NCBI GenBank assembly: GCA_963826055.1
Contig: CAWGVO010000018.1
Coordinates: 372,001-436,000 of the forward strand
DNA: 64,000 nucleotides
Origin: JBBDMC01 sp963826055
GTDB taxonomy: Bacteria > Pseudomonadota > Alphaproteobacteria > Rhizobiales > Kaistiaceae
Direction of reading: 5' to 3'
The translations under genes and the position numbers were made by a program. The notes under the pieces are model-generated. The model searched no databases, was not told the origin of the DNA, and saw only the letters and a program-made list of their open reading frames with translations. Below, one piece after another: positions 1-8,904 of this stretch (position 1 is the first letter of the stretch; every line of letters begins with the position of its first letter).

Positions 1-435
1 AGCCGCGCGGCGGGCGCGTTCGATCCACGACCGGCTCATGTGGGAGAAGACCTGGACGGTGATGCCGTTCCGCTCGGCCGCCGCGACGATCCGGCGCCCT
101 TCCTCGGCGGTGCAGGCCATCGGCTTGTCGATATAAATGTGCAGCCCTGCGTCCGCGCAGCGTTCGGCGAGGCGGGCCCGCCGCTCCGGTTCGACCGAGA
201 TGCTCGCTATCGTGGCGGGAAGGTTTGTCAGCGCCTCGTCGACCCCGAGACAGGGAACGCCAAGCCGGGCCGCGAGCGCCCGGTTCCATTCCTGCCGCGA
301 GGGCGGGACGTCGGCTTCGTCGGCGACGGCCAGAACCGTGCAGCGCGGATCGGCGGCGAAGACCGCCCCATAGCGCTCCTGATGCGTGCGATCGCCTCCG
401 AAGAGGATCACGCCCATCGGCTTTGCGGCGCTCAT
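1..435 (-). CDS. Gfo/Idh/MocA-family oxidoreductase, N-terminal part (runs off window)
   Basis: The 145 visible residues start at ATG 435 and run out of the left edge, so the C-terminal substrate domain is not seen. The start MSAAKPMGVILFGGD leads into a Rossmann-type NAD(P)-binding fold, and a DKP at residues 103-105 (in IYIDKPMACTAEEG) matches the conserved E/DKP motif of Gfo/Idh/MocA dehydrogenases, whose lysine takes part in catalysis. The start codon overlaps the stop of the preceding gene by four bases (ATGA), so it is the last visible gene of the importer-1 operon. The family oxidises or reduces sugars, inositols and related alcohols with NAD(P); the substrate cannot be told here. Confidence 0.8.
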   Translation of the reverse strand, partial: MSAAKPMGVILFGGDRTHQERYGAVFAADPRCTVLAVADEADVPPSRQEWNRALAARLGVPCLGVDEALTNLPATIASISVEPERRARLAERCADAGLHIYIDKPMACTAEEGRRIVAAAERNGITVQVFSHMSRSWIERARRAA

Positions 436-824
436 TGGTGCGCCCTCCCCGCCGTCCCGGTGTCCGGGCCGCGTCCGTGGTCGAAGGATAGAATCCCACG
501 GACGCCGAGGACGAGCAGGCCGCCGGCGGTCCCGGTCGGGCCGCAACTCGCGCTCAGCATCGCGGTCGCGCCGTCCGTCCAGGAGAGGTAGCAGAGTGCG
601 AAGGTCGGGCCGGCGATCGGCGCGACCTGGTCGGTTGCCTCGCCATCCATCCACCCGAGAACCTGCGCGCATACGGCGTCGAGCAGCGCGGCAGGATCTC
701 CGCCGCTATGGACATGCCAGCGCACCGCCCGGAAGGTTCCGACCGCGCCCGAGTCACGCGCCCTGCGCACGGCACGCGACAGATGCTCGATCTCCTCGCC
801 GAGGCCGCCCGACACTTTCGTCAC
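432..824 (-). CDS. Small protein resembling a lone Gfo/Idh/MocA C-terminal domain
   Basis: This 130-residue protein overlaps both neighbours by four bases (ATGA at each end) and is therefore translationally coupled. Residues from about 45 read like the C-terminal half of a Gfo/Idh/MocA oxidoreductase: a GGDPAALLDAVCAQVLGWM helix, then LSWTDGATAMLSASCG, then LLVLGVRGILSFD, which follow the family pattern D..wl.G, dGa.a.l..s and i.Gt.G.l. There is no Rossmann domain in front of it. It may supply a substrate domain to the oxidoreductase encoded directly downstream, or be a remnant of a duplicated gene. The family link is by eye and weak; the reading frame itself is well supported by the overlaps. 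Confidence 0.6.
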   Translation of the reverse strand: MTKVSGGLGEEIEHLSRAVRRARDSGAVGTFRAVRWHVHSGGDPAALLDAVCAQVLGWMDGEATDQVAPIAGPTFALCYLSWTDGATAMLSASCGPTGTAGGLLVLGVRGILSFDHGRGPDTGTAGRAHQ

Positions 825-1876
825 GCCCCCACCGGTTCCGGGTTTCGGACATCGTCGGTGCCCCGTGTCTCCCAGGCGTTGGCGTCGACTTCGCGCCAGA
901 AGTGACAGGCGACCGACTGACCGCCGCCCACAGGCGCAAGCGCCGGCGTCTCCTCAGCGCAGCGCGGCCGCGCAAACGGGCAACGCAGGCGGAAGGCGCA
1001 GCCGCTCGGCGGATTGAGCGGGCTCGGCGGATCGCCCTGGAGGAGGATGCGCCGGCGGTTTCGTTCCACCTTCGGATCGGGCACCGGCACGGCGGACAGA
1101 AGGCTCAACGTGTAGGGATGCTTCGGCGCGTTGAAGATTTCGTCGACGGTGCCGAGTTCGACGATCCGGCCGAGATACATGACGGCGACGCGATGGGCGA
1201 TCTCGCGGATCACACTGAGGTCATGCGAGACGAAGACATACGATAGGTTCAGCCGCTCGCGGAGCTCGACCAGCAGGTTCATGATCTGGGCGCGGACGCT
1301 GACGTCGAGCGCCGAGACCGCCTCGTCGCAGACGACCAGCTCCGGCGCCACGGCGAGCGCTCTTGCGATGCCGACGCGCTGACGCTGACCGCCGGACAGC
1401 TCGAACGGATAGCGCCGCGCCGCCCACGTGGGATCGAGCCCGACGGTTTGCAGAAGCTCGGCGATACGGACGGCCTGCTCAGCCTTGCTGCCCAGTCCAT
1501 GCACGATCAGCGGCTCGCTCAGAAGCTCGGCAACCGACATGTACGGATTGAGGCTGGAATACGGATCCTGAAACACGATCTGGGCGCTTCGCCGGAGCGA
1601 CAGCGGCGTCTTCTGTCGGCCGGGATGGATCACCTTGCCGGCGAGACGCACCTCGCCTTCCTGAAAAGGAACCAGCGCCAGCGCCGCTCGCACGAGGGTG
1701 GACTTGCCCGACCCCGACTCGCCGACGACGCCGAGCGTCTCGCTCTTCGCCACCGAGAGCGAGACGTCGTTTACCGCGGTCAGCGTCGCCCTGCGGCCGA
1801 ACGACATGCCGCGCTGACGGACCCGAAAGCGGACCGTCAGGCCGGTGGTCTCGAGGATGTTCTCGGGACTAGCCAT
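821..1876 (-). CDS. Opp/Dpp-type ABC transporter ATP-binding protein (F subunit), importer 1
   Basis: This 351-residue nucleotide-binding subunit powers peptide or nickel-type import through importer 1. It has Walker A GESGSGKS at residues 52-59, the signature LSGGQRQRVGIARAL from 160, and Walker B ending in CDE at 183-185. The loop after Walker B reads DEAVSALD where most relatives have DEPTSALD, a mild deviation that keeps the catalytic Glu. The C-terminal GCAFRLRCPFARPRC is the cysteine-rich tail typical of OppD/OppF proteins. It overlaps the end of the upstream permease-ATPase fusion by eight bases and the downstream small protein by four, so it lies inside the operon. Confidence 0.9.
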   Translation of the reverse strand: MASPENILETTGLTVRFRVRQRGMSFGRRATLTAVNDVSLSVAKSETLGVVGESGSGKSTLVRAALALVPFQEGEVRLAGKVIHPGRQKTPLSLRRSAQIVFQDPYSSLNPYMSVAELLSEPLIVHGLGSKAEQAVRIAELLQTVGLDPTWAARRYPFELSGGQRQRVGIARALAVAPELVVCDEAVSALDVSVRAQIMNLLVELRERLNLSYVFVSHDLSVIREIAHRVAVMYLGRIVELGTVDEIFNAPKHPYTLSLLSAVPVPDPKVERNRRRILLQGDPPSPLNPPSGCAFRLRCPFARPRCAEETPALAPVGGGQSVACHFWREVDANAWETRGTDDVRNPEPVGA

Positions 1877-3815
1877 TGGCCGGCATCGCGTTCGGCAACT
1901 CGCAGAAGGTCGCCACCATATGGTCCGGCCCGACGGATCTCAGCTCCGGCCGTACCGACTCGCAGCGCGGATCGGAACGAAGCGGGCAGCGGTCCCAGAA
2001 CACGCAACCTGCCGGCGGCCGGGAGAGATCGGGTGGCGAGCCGGGGATGACGAGTTGCTGGCCCCGCCGCGGCTCGTCGATGCGTGGCACCGCGCTGAAC
2101 AGGGCGCGGGTGTAAGGGTGGTGCGGCGAGGCATAGACGATGTCGGCCGGACCGGTCTCAAGGACCCTGCCCCCGTACATCACCATCACCCGGTCGGCGA
2201 GACCCGCGAGCACGCCGAGATCGTGGGTGATGAAGATGATCGCCAGGCCGAGCTCATTGCGGAGGTCGCGCAGAATGTCGAGGATCTGGGCCTGAGTGGT
2301 GACGTCGAGCGCGGTGGTCGGCTCGTCGGCGATCAGGACTTTCGGGTCGCAGCTCAGCGCCATGGCTATCATCACGCGCTGCCGCATGCCGCCGGAGAAC
2401 TGGTGCGCGTACTCGTCGATGCGGCGGTCGGGATCGGGAATGCCTACCTTGCGGAGCAGATCGATGGTGCGCCGTCGCGCCTCCGCCGAGCCGAGCCCGA
2501 GGTGGCGTTGGAGCTGTTCGACGATCTGGCGGCCGACGGTCACCACCGGGTTCAGCGCGGTCATCGGGTCCTGGAAGATCATGGCGATCGACCTGCCGCG
2601 GACGTCCTGAAGCTCGCGCTCCGACAAGGAGAGAATATCGCTCGACTGGAAGCGGACCGATCCCGACAGGCCGGCGTCGGTGGCATTGAGCAGCCCCATC
2701 ACCGCCTGCGACGTGACGCTCTTGCCGGAACCCGACTCGCCGACAATGCCGAGGATCTCGCCGGGGGCGAGGTCGAACGAAACGCGATCGACCGCATGGA
2801 CCACGCCACCCGCGACGGGGAAGCCGACCGACAGGTCTCGTACAGAAAGCAGCGCTGGAGACGCCGAGGCACCAGGCGTCGCCCCCTCGCCCGGAGTGCG
2901 GGCCGGGCGACGCCAGCTGAACGGACGTACCGCCGGTCGCGGGTCGATGATCCGGTGGAGGCCGTCGGAAATGAAGTTGAAGGCGAGCACGAGGGCGACG
3001 ATCGCGATCGCCGGGAACACTGCATAGGTGATGCTGTCGTAGAGGAAGTTCTGCGACCGGGCGATCATGTTGCCCCAGGAGGGCGCCGGGGGCTGCAGGC
3101 CGATACCCAGGAAGTTCAACGATGCGGCGAGCACGATCGTGGTGCGTGCCGCGATCGCCACCTGAACCGCGAGCGGTCCGAGCGCGAACGGCATCACGTG
3201 GCGGAGCACGACGCGGAGCGGGCTCGCGCCGATCGCCACCGCGGAGGCGACGTGGTCGCGCTCGCGGGTGGCGAGAGTGGAAGCCCGGGCAAGCCGGGCG
3301 AAAACCGGACACTCCGCGATCGTGATGGCGATCAGGAGCGTCGATTCCCCCGGTCCGACCACCACCACCACGGCGAGCGCGATGAAGACCGCCGGGAAGG
3401 CGAGCAGCATGTCGGTCAGGCGACCGAGCAGCGCGTCGAGCCAGCCGCCGAGATAACCGGAGAAGAGCCCGAGTGCCAGGCCGATCACGCTCGCCATGCC
3501 GACCGAGGCGACGACCGTCCACAGTGCGCTCGGGATCGCGGCGAGGATCCGGCTGAGGAGGTCGCGACCGAGTTCGTCGGTGCCGAAGAGGTGCTCGGCG
3601 CTCGGTGGCGCGAGGATGTCGCCACCGATCGCAAAAGGATCAGGCAGCGGCAGCAGCGGATAGATGATCGCCAGAACGACCATAACCGCGATCAGGCCGA
3701 GGCCGGAGGCGATGCTGCGGTTGGAGACGACGCGGCGAAGGAAGGCGCCGCGAGCCGAGGGCCGTGCCCTATCAACCGAACCCGCGCCTTCGGTGATCGA
3801 GGCACCGACTGACAT
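1869..3815 (-). CDS. Fused ABC permease (C type) and ATP-binding protein (D type), importer 1
   Basis: One 648-residue chain joins what are normally two proteins. Residues 1-290 are a DppC/OppC permease, with the LFGTDELGRDLLSR start of the family, several membrane spans, an EAA loop (GASPLRVVLRHVMP) and LNFLGIGLQPPAPSWG. A Pro/Arg/Ala-rich linker of about 30 residues follows. From about residue 322 comes a DppD-type ATPase with Walker A GESGSGKS (about 359-366), FQDPMTALNP, signature FSGGMRQRVMIAMAL, and Walker B IADEPTTALD. The ATG at 3815 is chosen over one 14 codons earlier because GAGG lies five bases in front of it and it does not overlap the upstream permease. No stop or frame break occurs between the halves. 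Confidence 0.9.
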   Translation of the reverse strand: MSVGASITEGAGSVDRARPSARGAFLRRVVSNRSIASGLGLIAVMVVLAIIYPLLPLPDPFAIGGDILAPPSAEHLFGTDELGRDLLSRILAAIPSALWTVVASVGMASVIGLALGLFSGYLGGWLDALLGRLTDMLLAFPAVFIALAVVVVVGPGESTLLIAITIAECPVFARLARASTLATRERDHVASAVAIGASPLRVVLRHVMPFALGPLAVQVAIAARTTIVLAASLNFLGIGLQPPAPSWGNMIARSQNFLYDSITYAVFPAIAIVALVLAFNFISDGLHRIIDPRPAVRPFSWRRPARTPGEGATPGASASPALLSVRDLSVGFPVAGGVVHAVDRVSFDLAPGEILGIVGESGSGKSVTSQAVMGLLNATDAGLSGSVRFQSSDILSLSERELQDVRGRSIAMIFQDPMTALNPVVTVGRQIVEQLQRHLGLGSAEARRRTIDLLRKVGIPDPDRRIDEYAHQFSGGMRQRVMIAMALSCDPKVLIADEPTTALDVTTQAQILDILRDLRNELGLAIIFITHDLGVLAGLADRVMVMYGGRVLETGPADIVYASPHHPYTRALFSAVPRIDEPRRGQQLVIPGSPPDLSRPPAGCVFWDRCPLRSDPRCESVRPELRSVGPDHMVATFCELPNAMPANG

Positions 3816-3822
3816 GCCGACC

Positions 3823-4761
3823 TCAGCCGCTCCAGTTGTGACGAAGCCGAGGGTCAAGCAGAGCGTATGAGAGGTCGACTACCAGGTTCAGGATGAAGAA
3901 GACGGCCAGAACGACCAGAAGCACGCCCTGCACGACCGCATAGTCGCGATTGTTGATGGCCTCGACGGCAAGGCGGCCCATGCCCGGATACACGAAGACC
4001 GACTCCACCACGACGGCGCCACCGAGCAGGCGCGAGGCCTGAATGCCGACGATCGTCACGAGCGGCAGCAGGGCGTTGCGGAGAATGTAGTTGAAGACGA
4101 TGGTGCCGGAGCGCAGCCCCTTGGCGCGAGCGGTGCGTACAAATTCCTCAGAGGTCACGGCGACCACCGAGGCGCGGACGAAGCGCGAGAAGATGCTCGC
4201 CTGGCCGAGCCCGACGGCGATGGCCGGAAGCGCCAGGAACCGCAAGTCGAGAAAGTGGGCGCCGGCACCAGAAGGCGGCAGCACGCGGAGCCACACGGCA
4301 AACACCACGACCAGCATGATGCCGACGAAAAACGGCGGCACGGCCATGATCAGTGAGTTAGTCCAGACCAGGGCGACATCGACCGCGCCGCCCTGGCGAA
4401 GGCCCGCCCATAGCCCGGTGATCAGCCCCAGCGTGAGCGCGCCCAGGAGTGCGAGGCCCGCAAGCGCCAACGTGCGCGGGAAGGCGTTGCCGACCATCGT
4501 GACCACCAGCTGGCCGGTCGCAAAGGAGCGTCCGAGGTCACCGTGGAGGGCGTCGGTCAGCCAGATGCCATACCGCTCGATGAGCGGCTTATCCAGCCCC
4601 ATGCGGACACGCTCGAGCTCGAGCTGCTCCGGGGTTGCGTCCTGGCCGAGTCGCACCATCGCCGGATCGCCCGGTGTCGCCGCCATCACCAGGAAGATGA
4701 TGAAGGAGGCCACCAGCAGCTGCGGGATGACCTGCAAAACCCGGAACAGGATTAACCGCAT
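3823..4761 (-). CDS. Opp/Dpp-type ABC permease (B subunit), importer 1
   Basis: This 312-residue inner-membrane permease forms the translocation pore with the permease half of the downstream fusion. Typical DppB features are visible: an N-terminal span (ILFRVLQVIPQLLVASFIIF), the periplasmic loop TPGDPAMVRLG, the GDLGRSF sequence, the EAA loop TARAKGLRSGTIVFNYILRNALLP and the C-terminal DPRLR. It starts 50 bases after the stop of the binding-protein gene and ends just before the fusion gene, so all belong to one operon. Confidence 0.92.
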   Translation of the reverse strand: MRLILFRVLQVIPQLLVASFIIFLVMAATPGDPAMVRLGQDATPEQLELERVRMGLDKPLIERYGIWLTDALHGDLGRSFATGQLVVTMVGNAFPRTLALAGLALLGALTLGLITGLWAGLRQGGAVDVALVWTNSLIMAVPPFFVGIMLVVVFAVWLRVLPPSGAGAHFLDLRFLALPAIAVGLGQASIFSRFVRASVVAVTSEEFVRTARAKGLRSGTIVFNYILRNALLPLVTIVGIQASRLLGGAVVVESVFVYPGMGRLAVEAINNRDYAVVQGVLLVVLAVFFILNLVVDLSYALLDPRLRHNWSG

Positions 4762-4811
4762 CGAGTCCGACTACTCCCGCCGTGCTGCGGCGACCGAAAA
4801 GCGCTCCTATC

Positions 4812-6432
4812 CTAGGCCGTCGGCGCCTGCCAGGCGAGCGCACCGGTCAGATCGATTCCGACCGGGTCGACGTCGGCGGCCCAGGCGTAGCACTGCTCCT
4901 CCGTGTGCACTGGAATGATGTGCATGTTGTCGACCCACAGCTTGTTCAGCTGTTTGTAGATGGCCGCGCGCTTCGCCTTGTCGGTCTCGGCCACGCCCTG
5001 GGCGATCAGGTCCTTCATTTGATCGTCCTGGAAGCCAAGCCGGTTCTGGCCGGGGATGATCGGCCGCTGCGAGCTCCACGGAATGGCCGGATCGCGAAGC
5101 ATCCGGCCGATGGCCCAGGGCATGATCTTGTTGCCCTTCAGGTTGGAATCGGCGCCGATGTCCTGCCGCTCGGCGTTGCCGACCTCCCTCAGCGTCACCG
5201 TGATGCCAAGCTTGGCGAGGTCCTGCTGCCAGATCTGGTAGGCGGTCGCCTCGAAGGAGCGGCTGGTCCAGACGTGGATCGTCCCAAGGTCGAATCCGCC
5301 CCCGACGCCCGCCTCGGTGAGCAGGGCCTTCGCCCGGTCGAGGTCGAACGGGTAGGCGTTGACCAGCGAGGGGTCATAGGCCAGCGACCCCGGATAGGCG
5401 AAGCCGCTGGAGGTCGACCTGCCGACGCCGAAGAAGGCCACCTGCGTCATCAGATCGCGGTTGAGGCTGTAGGACAGCGCCTGGCGCACGCGCTTGTCGT
5501 CAAGCGGCGCGATCCGGATATTGGGGATCAGGCAATACAGGACGCCCGTCGGCTGCGTCGCGACCTGGTAGTTCGCGTCGCGAAGCCGCTTGACCAGGGA
5601 GAGGTTCTCGACCCTGATGCCTTGGACCGCCGCCGACTCCAGGTTCGGCAGAAGCGCCTCCGGGCGTCCAAACCGGCGGACGTTCACCGTCTTCCAGCGC
5701 TGGTTTTCCGGCAGATAGTACGTCGGATGCGCCTGATAGGTCGCGCCCTGACCCGGCTTCCATTCCTTGAGCTGATAGGGACCGGTTCCGATCGGCGGCG
5801 CCTTGAGGAACTCAACGTCGCCCGGATCGGCGATCTTCATGATGTAGAGGTAGTCGATGGATTCCAGGAAGAATGAGGTCGGCTGCGACAGGTTGAATAC
5901 CACCGTGGCGGGATCAGGGACGTCGACCGAGGCAACCGCATTCATCAGCAACCGGATCTTGTCGACGGCGATCGAGCCCTTCAGGCTCTCGTCCTTGGTA
6001 TAGCCGAACATCGTGCTGAAGTGCTCGGCAGTCAGCGGCGTGCCGTCGTGCCACGTGATGTTCGGGCGCAGCTTGAAGGTCCATTTCGTTGCATCGGGGC
6101 TGGAACTCGTAGCTTTCGGCCGCATCGAGGTGGATTTCGCCGTCCAGGTCGAACCACAGCAGCCGCGAGAAGGCGAGGTTGTAGCCGACCTGCTCCTGCG
6201 GAGTCTGGAACCACGGATTGAAGTCGCTGAAATCTCCCGATTGAGCATAGGACAGGGTTTCCGGGTTAGCCGCGAGGGCAGCCCCCATCCGACCGCCCTC
6301 GAGGGCGAGCGCAAGGAGCGTTGCTCCGCTTGCCTTCAGCATGAGCCGGCGCGAAAGGTCGCTGCTCTCGAATTTGGAGGAATTGGTCGGCTCGATCGAG
6401 GAATTCGACGAGGCGCTCTTAAGACGATTCAT
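4812..6432 (-). pseudogene. ABC transporter substrate-binding protein (family 5), importer 1; frameshifted
   Basis: This is an Opp/Dpp-type (SBP_bac_5) periplasmic binding protein, about 539 residues once repaired. The N-terminal part has a twin-arginine export signal (SRRLMLKASG, then a hydrophobic stretch ending GAALA) and reads to ESYEFQP. The rest continues in another frame as DATKWTFKLRPNITWHDGTPL, the usual family sequence. Removing one base from the run of four G at 6096-6099 joins the two without loss. GGGGAG lies about eight bases before the ATG at 6432. It is the first gene of importer 1. The clean join suggests a sequencing error, but a recent real mutation cannot be excluded. Confidence 0.85.
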
Positions 6433-6752
6433 GGTCCGATACTCCCCTGGTGCATCAGAGTTCCGTCATCCAAGCCAGCCGGCCGAATGGACGGAGCGGT
6501 GCGGAGCCTTCGGCGTATGCCATCCCACGACCTGGTCAGGCTCGCTCCTGCCCGCGGCAGGCTGGCGATGCATCGGTCCAACAAAATCCAAGTAGAATCC
6601 CTGTGCCGAATGCCGGGCTAAACTTGAAATTTACGGGTCCGCGATCTGACGAACACGCTATCAGGGCCACGGGATGCTAACTAATCAAAATTGTGACTGC
6701 GTCTATTTCGTTTTTGAATGGTGCATGACGAAAGTGTTCGACCGCCGCTCGG
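6433..6752 (-). promoter_or_regulatory. Upstream region of importer-1 operon (320 bases, no gene)
   Basis: No convincing gene lies between the LysR stop and the importer-1 start. The region must hold the importer promoter and includes an AT-richer patch at about 6620-6720. A perfect ten-base palindrome CGATGCATCG lies at 6566-6575 and could be an operator half or full site. No clear sigma-70 pair or terminator with a T-run was found. Confidence 0.4.
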
Positions 6753-7649
6753 TCACGCGCCGCCGGCGGAAGTTCGCTCGACCTGGGCCTGCACGCAGCG
6801 GACCAGCAACGACGCAAGACTGGAGTGCGGCCGCCCGAGCGGCAGGAGCAGACCGTATCGCATCGTGAGGTGGTTCGCGAACGGTCGCACGACGACGCCT
6901 CTCAATGGCTTCTGCCGCAAGATTCCATGAGCGATGGCGATCCCCAGGCCTTCGGCGGCCAGCTCGCAGGCCAGGATCATGTTTTCCGAAGTCAGCACCT
7001 GGCGCGGCCTGACGTGCTCCTGGGCAAAGATTTCGTCGAGGCGCGTGCGAAGCAGCGTTCCCGGAGCATTGGCGATGAACGGCTGGCCGTCCAGGTCCGC
7101 CGCCGATATCTCTTTCTTTGCCGCAAGCTCGTGTCGCTCGGGCACCACGCACACCGCATCGGCGCTGACGAAGGGCGTCACCTTGGCCTGCGTGCTGCTG
7201 AAGGGCATCGATGCGAAGCCGATGTCGAAGGGTTCGGTTTCGACTGCCCGCTGAAGCTCCCCGCGTTGATGGACCTTGATCTCGATTTCGACCTCGACCC
7301 GGTCGCGCGAGAATTCGGCGATGGCCGCCGGCAGGATGAAATACGCAATCGACGGCATCGTGATGATCCGCAGGTGTCCGACCTGGAGATGCTTGATGTC
7401 GCGCGCCAGCTGTGTGAGGTGCTCCATGTAGGCGAGCACCCGAGATGCTTCCTGGCAGAACGCTTCACCCTCCGCGGTGGCCCAGAGGCGTCCTTGGCTC
7501 CGGTGGAAGAGCGGAAAGCCGATCTCCCCTTCCAGCTGCAGCAGGAGGCGGCTGACCGCCGGCTGGGTCAGCATCATCGCCGACGCCGCACTGGTAACGG
7601 TTCCGCCGTCGATCACCGCCTTCAACGCATGGAGTTGCTTGAGATTCAC
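6753..7649 (-). CDS. LysR-family transcriptional regulator
   Basis: The 298-residue protein has the LysR plan: a winged helix-turn-helix at residues 1-60 (MNLKQLHALKAV, then SAASAMMLTQPAVSRLLLQLE), a linker helix, and an effector-binding domain from about 90 (GHLRIITMPSIAYFILP). LysR regulators usually bind a pathway metabolite and activate a divergent promoter. Here the divergent gene is a 2-hydroxyacid dehydrogenase, with a LysR-type box between them. The importer-1 operon lies downstream on the same strand, so the regulator may also serve it. Residues QPAVSRLLLQLEGEIGFPLFHR are closest to the GbpR/CbbR-like general LysR pattern and do not reveal the effector. Confidence 0.92.
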   Translation of the reverse strand: MNLKQLHALKAVIDGGTVTSAASAMMLTQPAVSRLLLQLEGEIGFPLFHRSQGRLWATAEGEAFCQEASRVLAYMEHLTQLARDIKHLQVGHLRIITMPSIAYFILPAAIAEFSRDRVEVEIEIKVHQRGELQRAVETEPFDIGFASMPFSSTQAKVTPFVSADAVCVVPERHELAAKKEISAADLDGQPFIANAPGTLLRTRLDEIFAQEHVRPRQVLTSENMILACELAAEGLGIAIAHGILRQKPLRGVVVRPFANHLTMRYGLLLPLGRPHSSLASLLVRCVQAQVERTSAGGA

Positions 7650-7733
7650 GGGGGGACCTCATGCCGTTTCGGAATAGAGTAGGCCGATTATATGCCCGAT
7701 CCGTACATGCCTTCAATTCGCTTCGTGCCGCCC

Positions 7734-7750
7734 CATGCGGAACCGGCATG
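7734..7750. promoter_or_regulatory. Candidate LysR-type binding box (T-N11-A with dyad)
   Basis: The sequence ATGCGGAACCGGCAT at 7735-7749 has arms ATGC and GCAT around a seven-base centre and fits the T-N11-A rule for LysR-type regulators. It lies between the divergent LysR gene (starts 7649) and the dehydrogenase (likely start 7863), about 85 bases from the LysR start codon. The match is to a loose consensus, so it is a prediction. Confidence 0.5.
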
Positions 7751-7862
7751 AAGGCAGTTCACCGTGGCGGCTAGGCGACCGGGTGGCCGGTTGCTAGCCT
7801 TTTCCGGCAGCGGTTCCCGCACGATAGTCGGGCGGACGCGCCGCCGGCGGGACGCGACGATC

Positions 7863-8882
7863 TTGCAGCAGGTTCATGTGGTGGTGGCGGCCAACCTGGG
7901 GCGAGCGGTCTTCACGCGCCTGGAATCCATAGACCCGGCGATCGTGATCCACGGTTCGCCGGGCGGTGTGCCGATCGTCGATCCGTCGACACTGCAACCG
8001 CGCCCCTTCGATATTCCGGCCGGGGTTCCCGACCGGCGCTCGCGGGAACTGCTGGCTGGTGCGGAGGTCGTCATCGGCTCGCGGCTGTCGGCCAATTTGC
8101 CGGCGCTGGCACCCCGTCTCAAATGGGTCCATCTCACCGGCACCGGTGTCGACGGCGCGTGGCATCCCTTCCTTGCCAACGATCGCTACATCCTCACGAC
8201 GAGCAAGGGCATCCACGCCATCGGCGTGAGCGAGTTTGTGCTGGCCTCGATGCTGGCGTCCGCGCGGGAGATGCGACGCCTGTTCCAACAAGACAGAGAA
8301 GCACGCTGGGAGAAATTCAGGGTCGGTGAACTTCACGGCCGCACGCTTCTGCTCTTGGGAACGGGCGAGATCGGTCAGGCGATCGCGGCGCGCGCGCGTC
8401 CTTTCGGCATGACGGTCGTCGGCGTGCGTCGGCATCTCCAGAACGCCAAGCCGAAGTCATTCGACACAGTCGTCGCATTCGATGACGCGATCGAATTCGC
8501 TCGCGAGGCGGACTACGTGGTGAACAGTCTTCCCCTGACGGAGGCGACAAAAGGGTCGGTCGATCGGAAATTCATCGACGCCATGCCGCCCCGCTGCGTG
8601 TTCATCAACATCGGCCGCGCCGCCACGGTGGATGACCAGGCGCTCCGCGCGGCTCTGGCCGAGCGGCGTCTGCGCGGCGCCGTCCTCGACGTCCACATCG
8701 ATGAACCCCTGCCGGCCGACGATCCGCTGTGGGGGATGGAGCACGTCCTGGTAACGCCGCATTCCGCCGGACTGACCGAGAACCGGGAGAATCGCGCGGT
8801 GGAGATCATTGCCGAGAACCTGCGCCGCTATCTCGGCGGCCGGCCGATGATCAACGTGGTCGACAAGGCGGCCGGCTATTGA
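7863..8882 (+). CDS. D-2-hydroxyacid dehydrogenase family protein
   Basis: An NAD(P)-dependent enzyme of the D-isomer 2-hydroxyacid dehydrogenase family, interconverting 2-oxoacids and 2-hydroxyacids. From TTG 7863 it has about 339 residues. The nucleotide loop GTGEIGQAIA is at about 166-171, catalytic Arg in INIGRAATVD at about 252, Glu in VLDVHIDEPLP at about 281 and His in TPHSAG at about 300, so the active site is complete. The frame stays open back to a GTG at 7764, but those extra 33 residues are Arg-rich and unlike the family; the homologous part begins LQQVHVVVAANLGRAV. TTG 7863 or GTG 7878 is therefore preferred. It diverges from the LysR gene and precedes a TSUP permease. Confidence 0.85.
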   Translation: MQQVHVVVAANLGRAVFTRLESIDPAIVIHGSPGGVPIVDPSTLQPRPFDIPAGVPDRRSRELLAGAEVVIGSRLSANLPALAPRLKWVHLTGTGVDGAWHPFLANDRYILTTSKGIHAIGVSEFVLASMLASAREMRRLFQQDREARWEKFRVGELHGRTLLLLGTGEIGQAIAARARPFGMTVVGVRRHLQNAKPKSFDTVVAFDDAIEFAREADYVVNSLPLTEATKGSVDRKFIDAMPPRCVFINIGRAATVDDQALRAALAERRLRGAVLDVHIDEPLPADDPLWGMEHVLVTPHSAGLTENRENRAVEIIAENLRRYLGGRPMINVVDKAAGY

Positions 8883-8904
8883 TCCGGGACCCCGCCCTCC
8901 CCTG

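Noticed and set aside
1845..3812. A 655-codon plus-strand open frame opposite the importer-1 fusion
   Set aside because: Antisense shadow of a protein with both permease and ATPase motifs; its own translation matches no family.
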